A stretch of 64,000 nucleotides of DNA from an uncultured Pelagibacteraceae bacterium (lineage in GTDB: Bacteria; Pseudomonadota; Alphaproteobacteria; Pelagibacterales; Pelagibacteraceae): positions 1 through 64,000 of the forward strand of contig CABYOT010000003.1 in NCBI GenBank assembly GCA_902520695.1. The letters are read 5' to 3'. Positions 1 through 9,802 of this stretch are shown here, piece after piece. Under the pieces are notes generated by a model. That model was not told where the DNA came from. It searched no databases and saw only the letters and a list, made by a program, of their open reading frames with translations. Made by a program: the position numbers and the translations under genes. Each line of letters opens with the position of its first letter. The stretch's first letter is position 1.

Positions 1-1
1 T

Positions 2-151
2 GATCACACTAGAGTGAGACTTAATTTACTAGGTAATTCTGAATTTATTTTAAAAGTTCCAAACAGTTCTCAAAACTTAGATATAAAACTCGGCAATGAA
101 ATTAATATCGGCTGGAACAGTCATGATGCTCGAGCTTTAGACCCAAAATAA
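2..151 (+). CDS. Partial CDS (3' end): C-terminal TOBE-like tail of an ABC transporter ATP-binding protein, polyamine (PotA) type
   Basis: Open frame 2 reads DHTRVRLNLLGNSEFILKVPNSSQNLDIKLGNEINIGWNSHDARALDPK*; followed by PotD/PotB/PotC-like genes. Confidence 0.6.
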   Translation, partial: DHTRVRLNLLGNSEFILKVPNSSQNLDIKLGNEINIGWNSHDARALDPK

Positions 152-184
152 GCTAAATTACTACATTTTCGCCAAAATCACCTG

Positions 185-213
185 TTGACTCTTATATTCT
201 ATGTTGCTGTACT
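185..213 (+). promoter_or_regulatory. Candidate sigma70-type promoter (TTGACT-N17-TGTACT) for the polyamine-type binding protein
   Basis: -35-like TTGACT at 185-190, 17-nt spacer, weak -10 at 208-213; strong SD ggagg at 241-245 before ATG 250. Confidence 0.3.
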
Positions 214-249
214 TCTTTTTTTATAAAAAAACGTTTAAACGGAGGATAA

Positions 250-1368
250 ATGAGAAAATTAAGTAAATTATTACTTGCTTTAACATTTGCAGTTTCTGTA
301 TCTACATCCGCTTTTGCAGTAGTTGTTGCATCATGGGGTGGAGCATACACAGAAAGTCAAAAATTAGGATATGGTGATCCAACATCTAAAGCATTAGGTG
401 TACCGATTGAGTGGGTTGACTATTCAGGTGGACTTTCAGAAATTAAAGCGCAAATAGAGGCAGGAGCAATCACATGGGATATTATAGACGTATTTGCTTA
501 TGATACTATTAATGGTTGTGACGAAGGAATTTTTGTTGAATTTGATTTTGACAAAGATTTTCCGCCAGCACCAGATGGTACACCAGCAAGTGAAGACTTC
601 TTTACTGATATGCCAAGTAAATGTGCGGTAGGAAATATCTTATATTCTTGGAACTATGCTTACAACAGTGATTTGTTAAAAAGCACACCAAGCACTTTAA
701 AAGATTTCTTTAACACAAAAAGATTTCCTGGAAAAAGAGCTATTTACAAAAGTGCATTAACTAACTTAGAAATTGCATTAGCAGCAGATGGTGTAAAAAT
801 GGGTAAAGGTGGAGAATTTATCTACAAAAAACTAGAAGAACCAGGATATGTTGACAGAGCAATGAACAAAATCAAAGCGCTATGTGAGGATCCAAATGGT
901 GGATGTGTATTTTGGTCAGCAGGAGCTCAACCACCAGAATTATTAATGAGTGGTGAAGTTGTAATGGCTACTGGTTGGAATGGAAGATTTTTCAATGCAG
1001 CAGTTGGAGAAGGTGCTCCAATAGTTCAAGTTTGGGACGGACAAGGTCTTGACTATGAATATTTTGCATTAGTAAAAGGTGGACCAAACCAAGAAGACGC
1101 TATGAAAGCTTTAGCAATGATGACAAGTACTGAGATGTTAGCAGGAAGTGCAAAATATATTGCTTATGCTCCATGGAGAAAATCATCAATTGCAGTTATG
1201 GAAGCAGGTGAGCCTTGGTATAAAGATGGAAAAACTAATATGGTTCCACATATGCCAACTGCACCAGCTAACCTTAAAAGATACTTCTTAGTAGACGCTG
1301 AGTATTGGGCTGATAATGGTACAGAGCTTGGTGAAAAATGGGAAGCTATGAAAGCTAGTATTAAATAA
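250..1368 (+). CDS. Periplasmic substrate-binding protein, spermidine/putrescine-type ABC transporter (PotD/PotF-like)
   Basis: ORF with signal peptide MRKLSKLLLALTFAVSVSTSAFA and PotD-like body; neighbouring two permeases. Confidence 0.8.
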   Translation: MRKLSKLLLALTFAVSVSTSAFAVVVASWGGAYTESQKLGYGDPTSKALGVPIEWVDYSGGLSEIKAQIEAGAITWDIIDVFAYDTINGCDEGIFVEFDFDKDFPPAPDGTPASEDFFTDMPSKCAVGNILYSWNYAYNSDLLKSTPSTLKDFFNTKRFPGKRAIYKSALTNLEIALAADGVKMGKGGEFIYKKLEEPGYVDRAMNKIKALCEDPNGGCVFWSAGAQPPELLMSGEVVMATGWNGRFFNAAVGEGAPIVQVWDGQGLDYEYFALVKGGPNQEDAMKALAMMTSTEMLAGSAKYIAYAPWRKSSIAVMEAGEPWYKDGKTNMVPHMPTAPANLKRYFLVDAEYWADNGTELGEKWEAMKASIK

Positions 1369-1403
1369 TTAAAGTTTTAAACACTTTAATTTTATATTAT
1401 AGT

Positions 1404-1435
1404 AAGGGCGGTCATATTGACCGCCCTTTTTTTTT
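1404..1435 (+). terminator. Rho-independent terminator-like hairpin directly abutting the next start codon
   Basis: AAGGGCGGTCA-TAT-TGACCGCCCTT perfect 11-bp stem; T-run 1427-1435; ATG at 1436. Confidence 0.85.
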
Positions 1436-2689
1436 ATGAGCTCAGAAACAGGAAAAATTTTAACAACAGATGGAATTCCCCTAGAGGAAAGTCTAAAACA
1501 GTCAGAAAAGAAAAATAAAATTAAAGCTTTTTTACTAGTTGCACCATTATTATTATTTTTAATTATCACATACATGATTCCAATTGGAGACATGTTCTCT
1601 AGAAGCATAGATGATAAGATGGTTACAAATATGCTTCCCAAAACCTATAAAGCAATGGAAAACTGGGATGGTAAAGAACTTCCACCAGAAGAAGTTTTTG
1701 AAGCATTTTATTTAGATTATAAAATTTTAGTTAAGAATAAAACTGCAGGAAAATTACAGACACAATTAAATTATGAAAAAAATGGTTTTAAAAGTGTTTT
1801 GAAAAAATTAGCAAGAAAACAAAAGAAATTTGAAGATGGTAATTACAAAGAACAAATAATGAAAGTTCACAAAAGATGGAGAAATGTTGAATATTGGAGA
1901 GCAATTAAAAGAAGAGCTCCATCTTATACATATTCAAAATATCTTAAGGGTATAGATATGTACTCAAATGAAGACGGAAAAATTGTTCAAGTATCTGAGG
2001 ATAGACGAATTCACAGAATTTTATGGATTAGAACAGTGGAGGTTGCTTTCTTTGTAACTTTGTTTTGTTTTTTAATGGCTTATCCAATTGCACATTTATT
2101 GGCAACTCTACCCATGAAATATAGTAATTTGCTAATGATTTGTGTCTTATTGCCTTTTTGGACTTCTTTACTTGTAAGAACTGCTAGTTGGATGATTCTT
2201 TTACAACAACAGGGTATTGTTAATGACTTTTTTGTTTGGATAGGTCTCGTTGCAGACGATAACAGACCAGAAATGATGTACAATAAAACTGGTACCTATG
2301 TAGCAATGACACAAATATTATTACCATTCATGGTGTTACCTCTGTACAGTGTTATGAAAACAATATCACCTAGTCTGATGAGAGCTGGCAAATCTTTAGG
2401 AGCTACACCGGCTGTAGCATTCTTTAAAGTTTATTTTCCACTTACAATTCCAGGTATTGGGGCAGGTTGCTTATTAGTATTTATCCTTGCAATTGGATAT
2501 TACATAACCCCAGCACTTGTTGGTGGTGCATCAGGAACACTTATTAGTAACCAAATAGCATATCACATGAAGAGTACTTTAGATTGGAGTTTTGCATCTG
2601 CGATGGGTTTAATGCTTTTGACAGGAGTACTTGTAATCTATTGGATTTATAACAAACTTGTAGGAGTTGATAATATTAAACTAGGATAA
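1436..2689 (+). CDS. ABC transporter permease, polyamine type (PotB-like), with enlarged hydrophilic region after the first TM
   Basis: ORF; TM segments and EAA-type loop (SLGATPAVAFFKVYFPLTIPGI). Confidence 0.8.
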   Translation: MSSETGKILTTDGIPLEESLKQSEKKNKIKAFLLVAPLLLFLIITYMIPIGDMFSRSIDDKMVTNMLPKTYKAMENWDGKELPPEEVFEAFYLDYKILVKNKTAGKLQTQLNYEKNGFKSVLKKLARKQKKFEDGNYKEQIMKVHKRWRNVEYWRAIKRRAPSYTYSKYLKGIDMYSNEDGKIVQVSEDRRIHRILWIRTVEVAFFVTLFCFLMAYPIAHLLATLPMKYSNLLMICVLLPFWTSLLVRTASWMILLQQQGIVNDFFVWIGLVADDNRPEMMYNKTGTYVAMTQILLPFMVLPLYSVMKTISPSLMRAGKSLGATPAVAFFKVYFPLTIPGIGAGCLLVFILAIGYYITPALVGGASGTLISNQIAYHMKSTLDWSFASAMGLMLLTGVLVIYWIYNKLVGVDNIKLG

Positions 2690-2691
2690 TT

Positions 2692-3546
2692 ATGGCTTTA
2701 CCGAAATATACAGAACCACATTATAGAATTTGGCATTATTTTTATCTTTTTGTTTGTGGATGTGTTTTCTTCTTTTTAATTGCACCTTTATTTGTAATTT
2801 TTCCATTATCATTTAATGCGGAGGAATTTTTAGTCTTTACAGATGGAATGAAGAGACTGGATCCAGATGCTTTTTCATTAAGGTGGTATAATGATATGAT
2901 TTATGGAACGAAAAATCCGTGGGGATTAGCAGCAAGAAATAGTTTTATAATTGCTATATTTGCAACTTTAGGATCAATTATTTTGGGTACTCTTGCTGCA
3001 TTGGGTTTAAGCAGCAGACATATGCCATATAAAGGTTTGATAATGGCAATTTTAATTTCTCCAATGATAGTTCCACTGATTATTTCAGGTGTTGCAATAT
3101 TCTTTTTTATGGCAAAAGTAGGTTTAGCAGCAACACACTTGGGTATTATATTAGCACACATTATTCTTGGAACTCCCTTTGTTGTAATAACAGTTACTGC
3201 AACATTATCAGGTTTTGATCATAGTATAACACGTGCAGCATCTAGTCTTGGAAGCAGTCCTTATAATACATTTATGAAAATTACCTTACCATTAATACTA
3301 CCAGGGGTAATTTCAGGAGGTTTATTCGCTTTTGTAACATCATTTGATGAGGTTGTTGTGGTATTATTCTTGGCTGGCTTAGATAATACAACAATTCCAA
3401 TTCAAATGTGGACAGGTCTTAGAGAGCAACTTAGTCCAACAATTTTAGCTGTAGCAACTTGCCTAATAGTTTTATCAGTATTAATTTTACTGACTGCAGA
3501 GCTCTTAAGAAGAAGATCTGAAAGATTAAGAGGAATAAATAGATAG
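2692..3546 (+). CDS. ABC transporter permease, polyamine type (PotC-like)
   Basis: ORF; EAA loop (SLGSSPYNTFMKITLPLILPGVISG); 2 bp after preceding permease. Confidence 0.85.
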   Translation: MALPKYTEPHYRIWHYFYLFVCGCVFFFLIAPLFVIFPLSFNAEEFLVFTDGMKRLDPDAFSLRWYNDMIYGTKNPWGLAARNSFIIAIFATLGSIILGTLAALGLSSRHMPYKGLIMAILISPMIVPLIISGVAIFFFMAKVGLAATHLGIILAHIILGTPFVVITVTATLSGFDHSITRAASSLGSSPYNTFMKITLPLILPGVISGGLFAFVTSFDEVVVVLFLAGLDNTTIPIQMWTGLREQLSPTILAVATCLIVLSVLILLTAELLRRRSERLRGINR

Positions 3547-3552
3547 TTTAGA

Positions 3553-4674
3553 TTATAGAGACTCAATTACTGTAGCAATTCCCATACCCAAACCAATACA
3601 CTGAGTTGAAAGTGCATATTTTTTATTTTCTCTCTTAAGTAATTCAGCAGCTTTGCCTGTAATTCTTGCGCCTGTAGCTCCAAGAGGATGTCCAAGGGCA
3701 AGTGCTCCACCATCTAAATTAACTTTATCTTTGTCTATACCTAAATCTTTAATACATGCTAAGGATTGCGATGCGAAAGCCTCATTCAATTCAACAATAT
3801 CAATTTTATCTGCTGTCAATTTAGCTCTTTCCAAAGCTTTTTTTGATGCTCCAATTGGACCTAATCCCATATAGTCAGGGTCACAACCTTGCACTGCCGT
3901 AGAAATAATTCTTCCCAAAATATTTAAATTATTTTCTTTTGCATAAGTTTCTTCACAAACCAATGTTGCAGCTGCACCATCGGTTAAAGGTGATGAAGTG
4001 GCTGCTGTAACAGTTCCATTTTCGTCGAACGCGAGTTTTAATCCATCCAACTTTTCCATTGTGCTGCCTGGTCTAATATTTCCATCGGTATTACAATCCC
4101 CGATTGATACAATTTCATTTTTAAAATTACCTTTTGTTTGTGCTTCATGTGCTTTTTGATGACTTGAGATTGCAAATTCCTGTTGTTCACTTCTTGAGAT
4201 ATTATATTTTTTAGCAACATTTTCAGCAGTAGTTCCCATTGAAAAATATACGTGAGGATTGTCATTTTTATTTTCTGGATAAGGTATTGGATCAAACCCT
4301 GTATTAACTCTTGTCATACTTTCAACTCCACCACATATAAATACCTTTCCTGCACCCAATGAAATTTTACCTGCAGCAATATGAATAGCTTCCATTGAAG
4401 AACCACACCATCTGTCAACTGTCATTCCTGAAGTTTTGACATCCATATTAGTTAAAAATGTTGTCAACTTTCCAATATTAAATGATTGCTCTCCAGTTTG
4501 AAATGCACAACCAACAACAATATCTTCAATGTCTTCTTTTTTAACATTGGATTTAGCAACTAAATTTTTAATTACCTCTGCTAATAAATTTACTGGCTTT
4601 GTATCTACTAGGGCACCTTTTCTCGCCATTGTAAAAGGTGATCTAGAGAAGCCGGCAATTACAGGTTTAAACAT
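3553..4674 (-). CDS. Thiolase family protein (acetyl-CoA acyltransferase/acetyltransferase)
   Basis: ORF; thiolase motifs VDRWCGSSMEAIH, NLDGGALALGHPLGATGARI, CIGLGMG. Confidence 0.9.
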   Translation of the reverse strand: MFKPVIAGFSRSPFTMARKGALVDTKPVNLLAEVIKNLVAKSNVKKEDIEDIVVGCAFQTGEQSFNIGKLTTFLTNMDVKTSGMTVDRWCGSSMEAIHIAAGKISLGAGKVFICGGVESMTRVNTGFDPIPYPENKNDNPHVYFSMGTTAENVAKKYNISRSEQQEFAISSHQKAHEAQTKGNFKNEIVSIGDCNTDGNIRPGSTMEKLDGLKLAFDENGTVTAATSSPLTDGAAATLVCEETYAKENNLNILGRIISTAVQGCDPDYMGLGPIGASKKALERAKLTADKIDIVELNEAFASQSLACIKDLGIDKDKVNLDGGALALGHPLGATGARITGKAAELLKRENKKYALSTQCIGLGMGIATVIESL

Positions 4675-4690
4675 AATAATAAATATAAGG

Positions 4691-5857
4691 TTAATCTGGG
4701 AATGGTAAAGAAGTTATAATGCCTTTTCTATTTTTTCCATTGAAAGTATTCACAAAGACCTCATTTCCAATTTCCCAATAATCTTTTAAAATCATAGAAA
4801 GACCTATATTCTTTTTAAATCTTGGAGAATATATTCCAGATGCAATTTGCCCAATTTTTGCATTGTTTTTTGCGTATACTGGTAAAGGTACCCCAGTAGG
4901 TTTACATGGATCTCCATCAAACAAAATTCCTCTCATTCTTTGTAAAATTCCGTCAGATTGGATCTTTCTTAAAGCCTCTTTACCTATAAAATCATGATCA
5001 TACTCTTGTTTACAGTATTTTTCAAGATTACACTCGAGGGGATTATTTTCTCTTGTAAAATCATTTCCGTAAGACATTAAACCAGCCTCAATTCTATCAA
5101 TTAAATTTGGGCATCCAGGAGAAATGTTAAATTTTTGTCCATTTTCCCATACAGTGTCCCAAAGTTTTTCTCCAAGTTCTATTTCATTAAAATGGGTTTC
5201 AAATCCTTTAAAATATATTTCAAAACCATCTTGTTTACTGTAACCAGATCTAGCAATAATTTGTTTAGTTCCTAAAAAATCAAAAACTTTAAAATTAAAA
5301 AATTTTAACTTCTTTATATCCTCCCCAAATATTGAAATTAGAAGATCTTCAGATTTTGGACCTTGAATAGCTAGTGGATAAACATCTGGTTCGATAATTT
5401 CTACATTTAAATTTGATCCTAATGCAATTCCTTTAGCCCAAAGTAAAATGTCAGAATCTGCAATAGAAATCCAAAACATATCATCATCTAGTTTTAATAA
5501 AACTGGATCATTAATCATTCCAGCAGTTTCATCAATTATCGGAATATAAAAGCATTTACCGGTCTCCATTTTTTTTATGGATCGAGGTGTCAATTTTTGT
5601 ACGAGTTTTTCAGCATCAGGCCCTGTAATTTGTACTTGTCTTTGACAAGACACATCCCACACTTGAACCTGCTCTCTTAAATGCCAGTAGTCTTCTTCAA
5701 TAGTATTTTTAAAACCTTTTGGTAGTAGCATGTGATTGACAACAGTAAAATCAGATACTCCACATTCCTCTACTTTATTTGTAAATGGAGTTCGTCTTAT
5801 ACGTCTAGACATATTTAATTTTATATTTTTTTGTGGAATTAAATTTTCTTTACTCAT
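4691..5857 (-). CDS. dmdA: DMSP demethylase DmdA or close GcvT-family paralog
   Basis: ORF; resembles Pelagibacter DmdA from memory: RRTPFTNKVEECGVSDFTVVNHMLLP, ISIADSDILLWAKG, ARSGYSKQDGFEIYF, PGCPNLIDRIEAGLMSYGND. Confidence 0.7.
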   Translation of the reverse strand: MSKENLIPQKNIKLNMSRRIRRTPFTNKVEECGVSDFTVVNHMLLPKGFKNTIEEDYWHLREQVQVWDVSCQRQVQITGPDAEKLVQKLTPRSIKKMETGKCFYIPIIDETAGMINDPVLLKLDDDMFWISIADSDILLWAKGIALGSNLNVEIIEPDVYPLAIQGPKSEDLLISIFGEDIKKLKFFNFKVFDFLGTKQIIARSGYSKQDGFEIYFKGFETHFNEIELGEKLWDTVWENGQKFNISPGCPNLIDRIEAGLMSYGNDFTRENNPLECNLEKYCKQEYDHDFIGKEALRKIQSDGILQRMRGILFDGDPCKPTGVPLPVYAKNNAKIGQIASGIYSPRFKKNIGLSMILKDYWEIGNEVFVNTFNGKNRKGIITSLPFPD

Positions 5858-5858
5858 T

Positions 5859-6194
5859 TTATTTAGACCACCATATTGTGTAGCTATTTTTAGAAATTAT
5901 AATTGGTATATGATATTTTTTGTTTTGGTCTTCCATTTTAAATTTAATATTAATTTCTGAAATTATTTTTTTTTCTGAAAAATAATTGCCAGTTTTACAA
6001 ACCATTTCATATTCACACTTACAGTCGTTTTTACTTAACTCAAATTCTTGAAGTATTCGACCACCTTCATCAGATTTAGTTTCACAGAAAACTTTTTTTT
6101 CTCCACTTTCACTAATTTGATAAATAATTACATCAATATTTGCAGCGTGTGAGCCATTTGTTGCGTCTAATAAGTGAGAAGAGAAAGTTGCCAC
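5859..6194 (-). CDS. 5-hydroxyisourate hydrolase / transthyretin-like family protein with atypical C-terminus
   Basis: SSHLLDATNGSHAA, GGRI and YHIPIIIS match HIUase motifs; C-terminal YRGS replaced by WWSK. Confidence 0.75.
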   Translation of the reverse strand: MATFSSHLLDATNGSHAANIDVIIYQISESGEKKVFCETKSDEGGRILQEFELSKNDCKCEYEMVCKTGNYFSEKKIISEINIKFKMEDQNKKYHIPIIISKNSYTIWWSK

Positions 6195-6196
6195 AA

Positions 6197-7939
6197 TTAT
6201 TCTATTGATGATTTTTCTCTTTTACTTGCAACTGCAGAGACTATTGGGCTTAATACAGGTTTTGCTTTAACATTTACGCATGCTGGCTTTCCACTTTCCA
6301 TTGCTCTTTTAAGTGCTGGACCTAGCTCTTCTCTTTTATTAACTAATTCTCCATGTCCTCCAAAACCCTCAAATATCTTGTGAAATGGTATATCGCGGAA
6401 GTCAGTTCCCACACTTTTTCCACTTTTAAATAACCTCTCTTGTTGCTGACCAATTGAAGCAAGGCCCCCGTTATTATCAATTACAACAGTAATAGGTTTA
6501 TTCTCATAAAATACACTTTCAATAGACATACCTCCAGATAAAAACGCACCATCACCACTAATCAAAACTACATTAGAATCTGGATTATGATTTTTAGCAG
6601 AAAGAGCGAATGAAACTCCAACACCTAACATACTAAATGTTCCAGGATGCAATATCCCTTTTAATTTTTTCCCTTTGGCACCTGCAATGTTAATTCCAAT
6701 CTCTGACCAAAAATGAGTATTTCCTCCATCGATTACTAGCCAATCATTTTCATTCATTGCATCTTGAACATCTAATGAAAGTTGTAAAGGGTGAATTTTT
6801 CCTCCATTTTTTTTTGATGCTTCAGCCTCAATTTCTAAATCTTTCAAAGATTTATCAACCCACTCTTTCTTCTTTTGTTTATTTTCCTCAAACCAATTTG
6901 CACTTAAAGACCATTTATTATTTTTTTTTAAATTCGATAATGTATCTAAAAAAACACCAGGATCACTTAGTAAACTTAAATCTGCAGCTCTATTAAGTTC
7001 TAATTCTTCATGTGAACCATTTACACAAACTAATTTTGTTGATTCTGGTATAAAAGGTGGATTTCCAAAATTTAATTGATTATCCAATCTCGCTCCAATA
7101 ACAAGAACCAGATCTGAATTTTGTAATGCAAATTCTGAAGGAGGGTACTGGTGTATATCAGCCAAACCCATGTAAGCGTTAGCTTCTTCTCCTAATAATT
7201 TTTGATGATATGGAACATTAAAAATTGGTATATTTAAATTGTTACCAGCTGCTTCAAGATTTTTTTCTGAATGTGACCACCAAACACCATGTCCACCAAT
7301 AATAACTGGTTTTTTTGAATTACAAGCAAGTTCTAAGACTTCCGAAAGCGAATTTGGATCTGGCCACGCTTTGGCTATAGGTTTTGCTTTTTGAGAATAT
7401 GGTCTTTCTTCTAAACCAACTTCTTCAGCAAAAGATGAAAACATTATATCAACAGGAAGACTGAGATGTACAGCGCCAGGATACCCGTTAGTTGCAATAT
7501 GATATGCTTTGTCTACAAATTCTCTTATTCTAGTTCCATCAGTAATACTTGCGCTATATTTGGTTAAAGGGGCTGCAATTGAAACATCGTCAATTTCTTT
7601 AAAACCACCTGAACCTTGTCTTTTAAGACTGCTAGATCCTGTAACGTAAATAATGGGGCTTCTCTCACCCCAAGCCTCCATCATTGAAGGGACAGCGTTA
7701 GTAAATCCTTCAGGTCCAACTAAACATACTGATGGTTTTCGAGTAATTCTTGTATTGCCATCTGCTAAATGTCCAGCAATCTGCTCATGAGGAGTGTTTA
7801 TAACTTCAATTTGGCACTCAGCAAAACCTTCAATTGCTGGATTACAAAAACCTCCTGAAAGTGTGAAAACTTTACTAATTCCTTTGTCTTTTAGAGCTCT
7901 TGCAAGTAATGCTCCACCTCTAATTTTATTTTCGCTCAT
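6197..7939 (-). CDS. ThDP-dependent enzyme, acetolactate synthase/lyase-like
   Basis: ORF; HEQIAGHLADGNTRI (catalytic Glu), ISGDGAFLSGGMSIESVFYENKPITVVIDNNGG ThDP motif. Confidence 0.85.
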   Translation of the reverse strand: MSENKIRGGALLARALKDKGISKVFTLSGGFCNPAIEGFAECQIEVINTPHEQIAGHLADGNTRITRKPSVCLVGPEGFTNAVPSMMEAWGERSPIIYVTGSSSLKRQGSGGFKEIDDVSIAAPLTKYSASITDGTRIREFVDKAYHIATNGYPGAVHLSLPVDIMFSSFAEEVGLEERPYSQKAKPIAKAWPDPNSLSEVLELACNSKKPVIIGGHGVWWSHSEKNLEAAGNNLNIPIFNVPYHQKLLGEEANAYMGLADIHQYPPSEFALQNSDLVLVIGARLDNQLNFGNPPFIPESTKLVCVNGSHEELELNRAADLSLLSDPGVFLDTLSNLKKNNKWSLSANWFEENKQKKKEWVDKSLKDLEIEAEASKKNGGKIHPLQLSLDVQDAMNENDWLVIDGGNTHFWSEIGINIAGAKGKKLKGILHPGTFSMLGVGVSFALSAKNHNPDSNVVLISGDGAFLSGGMSIESVFYENKPITVVIDNNGGLASIGQQQERLFKSGKSVGTDFRDIPFHKIFEGFGGHGELVNKREELGPALKRAMESGKPACVNVKAKPVLSPIVSAVASKREKSSIE

Positions 7940-9104
7940 TTAGTAATTTACCTTATTTAAAGTATTATCTATTACTATATTAGAAGTTACATCATTAATA
8001 TCATTTAATCCTACTAAACCGAGTGTGGTGCTGGCTTCTTCTTTAATTATTTCAACAATTCTCCTTAATCCTTTTCTTCCATCAGCACCCATTGCATACA
8101 TTACAGGCCTACCAATCATTGTATAATCTGCGCCAAATGCAAGCGCTCTCACGATGTCACTACCACTTCTTATCCCACTATCAAATATTAAAGGAAAATC
8201 GCTTCCCACTGATTTTCTGATTAGTGGAAGCATATTTATTGCTGCTGTAGCGCTATCTAATTGTCTGCCTCCATGATTTGAAACTTGAATTGCATCAGCA
8301 CCAGCAACCTTAATTTTTGTTGCATCGTCAGGAGACATTACTCCTTTAATTATAAGTTTACCCTTCCATTTATCTCTCACTCTCTTAAGAGTATCCCAAT
8401 CAGTAGATCCTCTACTTTCTTTTCTTTTAAAAATACCGTCTCCACTTTTAGATGTTACATAGTTCATTGGTTTAGGAATGCCGCTTAGTAAAGTTGATAA
8501 AGACCAAGTAGGGTGAGTTGCAAAATCAAAAAAATTGTTTTGGACCAATCTTAAAAGGGTAGGAGAAACCATTTTTATCATCTCTAGTTCGTCTGGAAAG
8601 CACTGGAACATCTACAGTTAATATTGCAACTTCGTATCCTGTATTCTTAGCTCTATCTAAAAGCTCCATAACAAAATTTTCATCTTGAAATATATATAGC
8701 TGCATCCATGAGTGACCTTCTGAAAGTTCATACATTTTTTCTAAAGTTGTAGTAGAAGCCATAGAAACACATATAGGTATATTATTTCTAGCACTTTCTG
8801 CTGCTAACATTGAGTCTGCTCCAGGCCATGATAAATTAGTCATTCCCATTGGAGCAAAACCAAAGGGAAAATCGAATTCATACCCTAATACTCGTTTTTT
8901 AAGAGATCTCTTTTCAACATTTCTTAAAACTTTAGGTTCAAGTCTAATTTGATCTAAAGCCCTGCTATTTATTTCTGCTAATTTTTCATCTCCAGATGCC
9001 CCGTCAATAAAATCAAAAACTAATTTAGGTAGACGTTTTCGTGACAGTTCCCTTGCATCTTTAATGCTAAAAATTTTTTGACTTGGTAAAATATTATCAC
9101 TCAT
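7940..9104 (-). pseudogene. FMN-dependent alpha-hydroxyacid dehydrogenase/oxidase (LldD/glycolate oxidase family) split by a +1 frameshift in an A7/T7 tract
   Basis: N-terminal half in ORF 8526..9104 and C-terminal half in ORF 7940..8611 join exactly if the A7 run at 8528-8534 is read as A6 (…GPKQFF|DFATHPTW…); SNHGGRQLD, DSGIRSG, GRPVMYA motifs. Confidence 0.85.
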
Positions 9105-9789
9105 TATTAATTTTAATATATTCTTTTAAATTAAGTTGTTTATTTTGATCAACAAAATAAGCATTATGACTTTCTCTTGAAGAATAAACCTCTGTTGGTT
9201 TTCCGTCAATAAAAAGTACCGCTACTCCATCATCAACAGCTACCCCACCTGGTAAAGTTTTATTTTTTATATTTTGTCTGTATTTATCTGCTCTTTTTTC
9301 ATCTGAATAATGTGGGGTAAAACTTCCAGATATAAGCCCAATTCCACTTAATGGTTTGAAGCCAGGTCCATCTGAGTCTGTCAGAAAATAATCAAACCAA
9401 CAGGCCGCCCCAGCACTTACACCAGAAAGAATTATTCCTGTGTTATAAACTTCTTTAAAAATTTCAAATAAATTATTTTTTTTCCATAAGTCGAGCATGA
9501 ATTTAGTATTTCCTCCGCCAACATAAACAGCATCTAAATTAGAAATCCAGTTTTCAAAACCCTTAACTTTGGTGATAAGATTGAAATGAGAAACTTTAAA
9601 GTTAGTATTTTTAAATCTTTTATAGAATAGCTCGGTTTTTTTGGAATCATCATGACTAGCAGTTGGTAAAAACCCTATAGAGCATTTTTTTTTATTTATT
9701 TGATCTAAAAAAAATTGATCTAAATCGCTATCTTCATTATGAGTGAAGCCACCACCTCCAACTGCTATTATTTGTTTTTTACCTTTCAC
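9097..9789 (-). CDS. Peptidase S51 family (dipeptidase E / cyanophycinase-like)
   Basis: ORF; AVYVGGGNTKFML and ILSGVSAGAACWF nucleophile elbow. Confidence 0.8.
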   Translation of the reverse strand: MKGKKQIIAVGGGGFTHNEDSDLDQFFLDQINKKKCSIGFLPTASHDDSKKTELFYKRFKNTNFKVSHFNLITKVKGFENWISNLDAVYVGGGNTKFMLDLWKKNNLFEIFKEVYNTGIILSGVSAGAACWFDYFLTDSDGPGFKPLSGIGLISGSFTPHYSDEKRADKYRQNIKNKTLPGGVAVDDGVAVLFIDGKPTEVYSSRESHNAYFVDQNKQLNLKEYIKINNE

Positions 9790-9802
9790 TAAATAAATTT
9801 TT

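Noticed and set aside
1369-1641. Minus-strand ORF antisense to the polyamine permease start
   Set aside because: Spans the terminator hairpin and lies antisense to a confident permease; low-complexity AT-rich translation.
4038-4295. Alternative-frame ORF inside the thiolase gene
   Set aside because: Frame-shifted translation of the confident thiolase ORF on the same strand.
6197-7939. Calling the ThDP enzyme glyoxylate carboligase
   Set aside because: It retains the catalytic Glu (HEQ) that glyoxylate carboligase lacks, so only a general acetolactate-synthase-like/lyase call is supportable.
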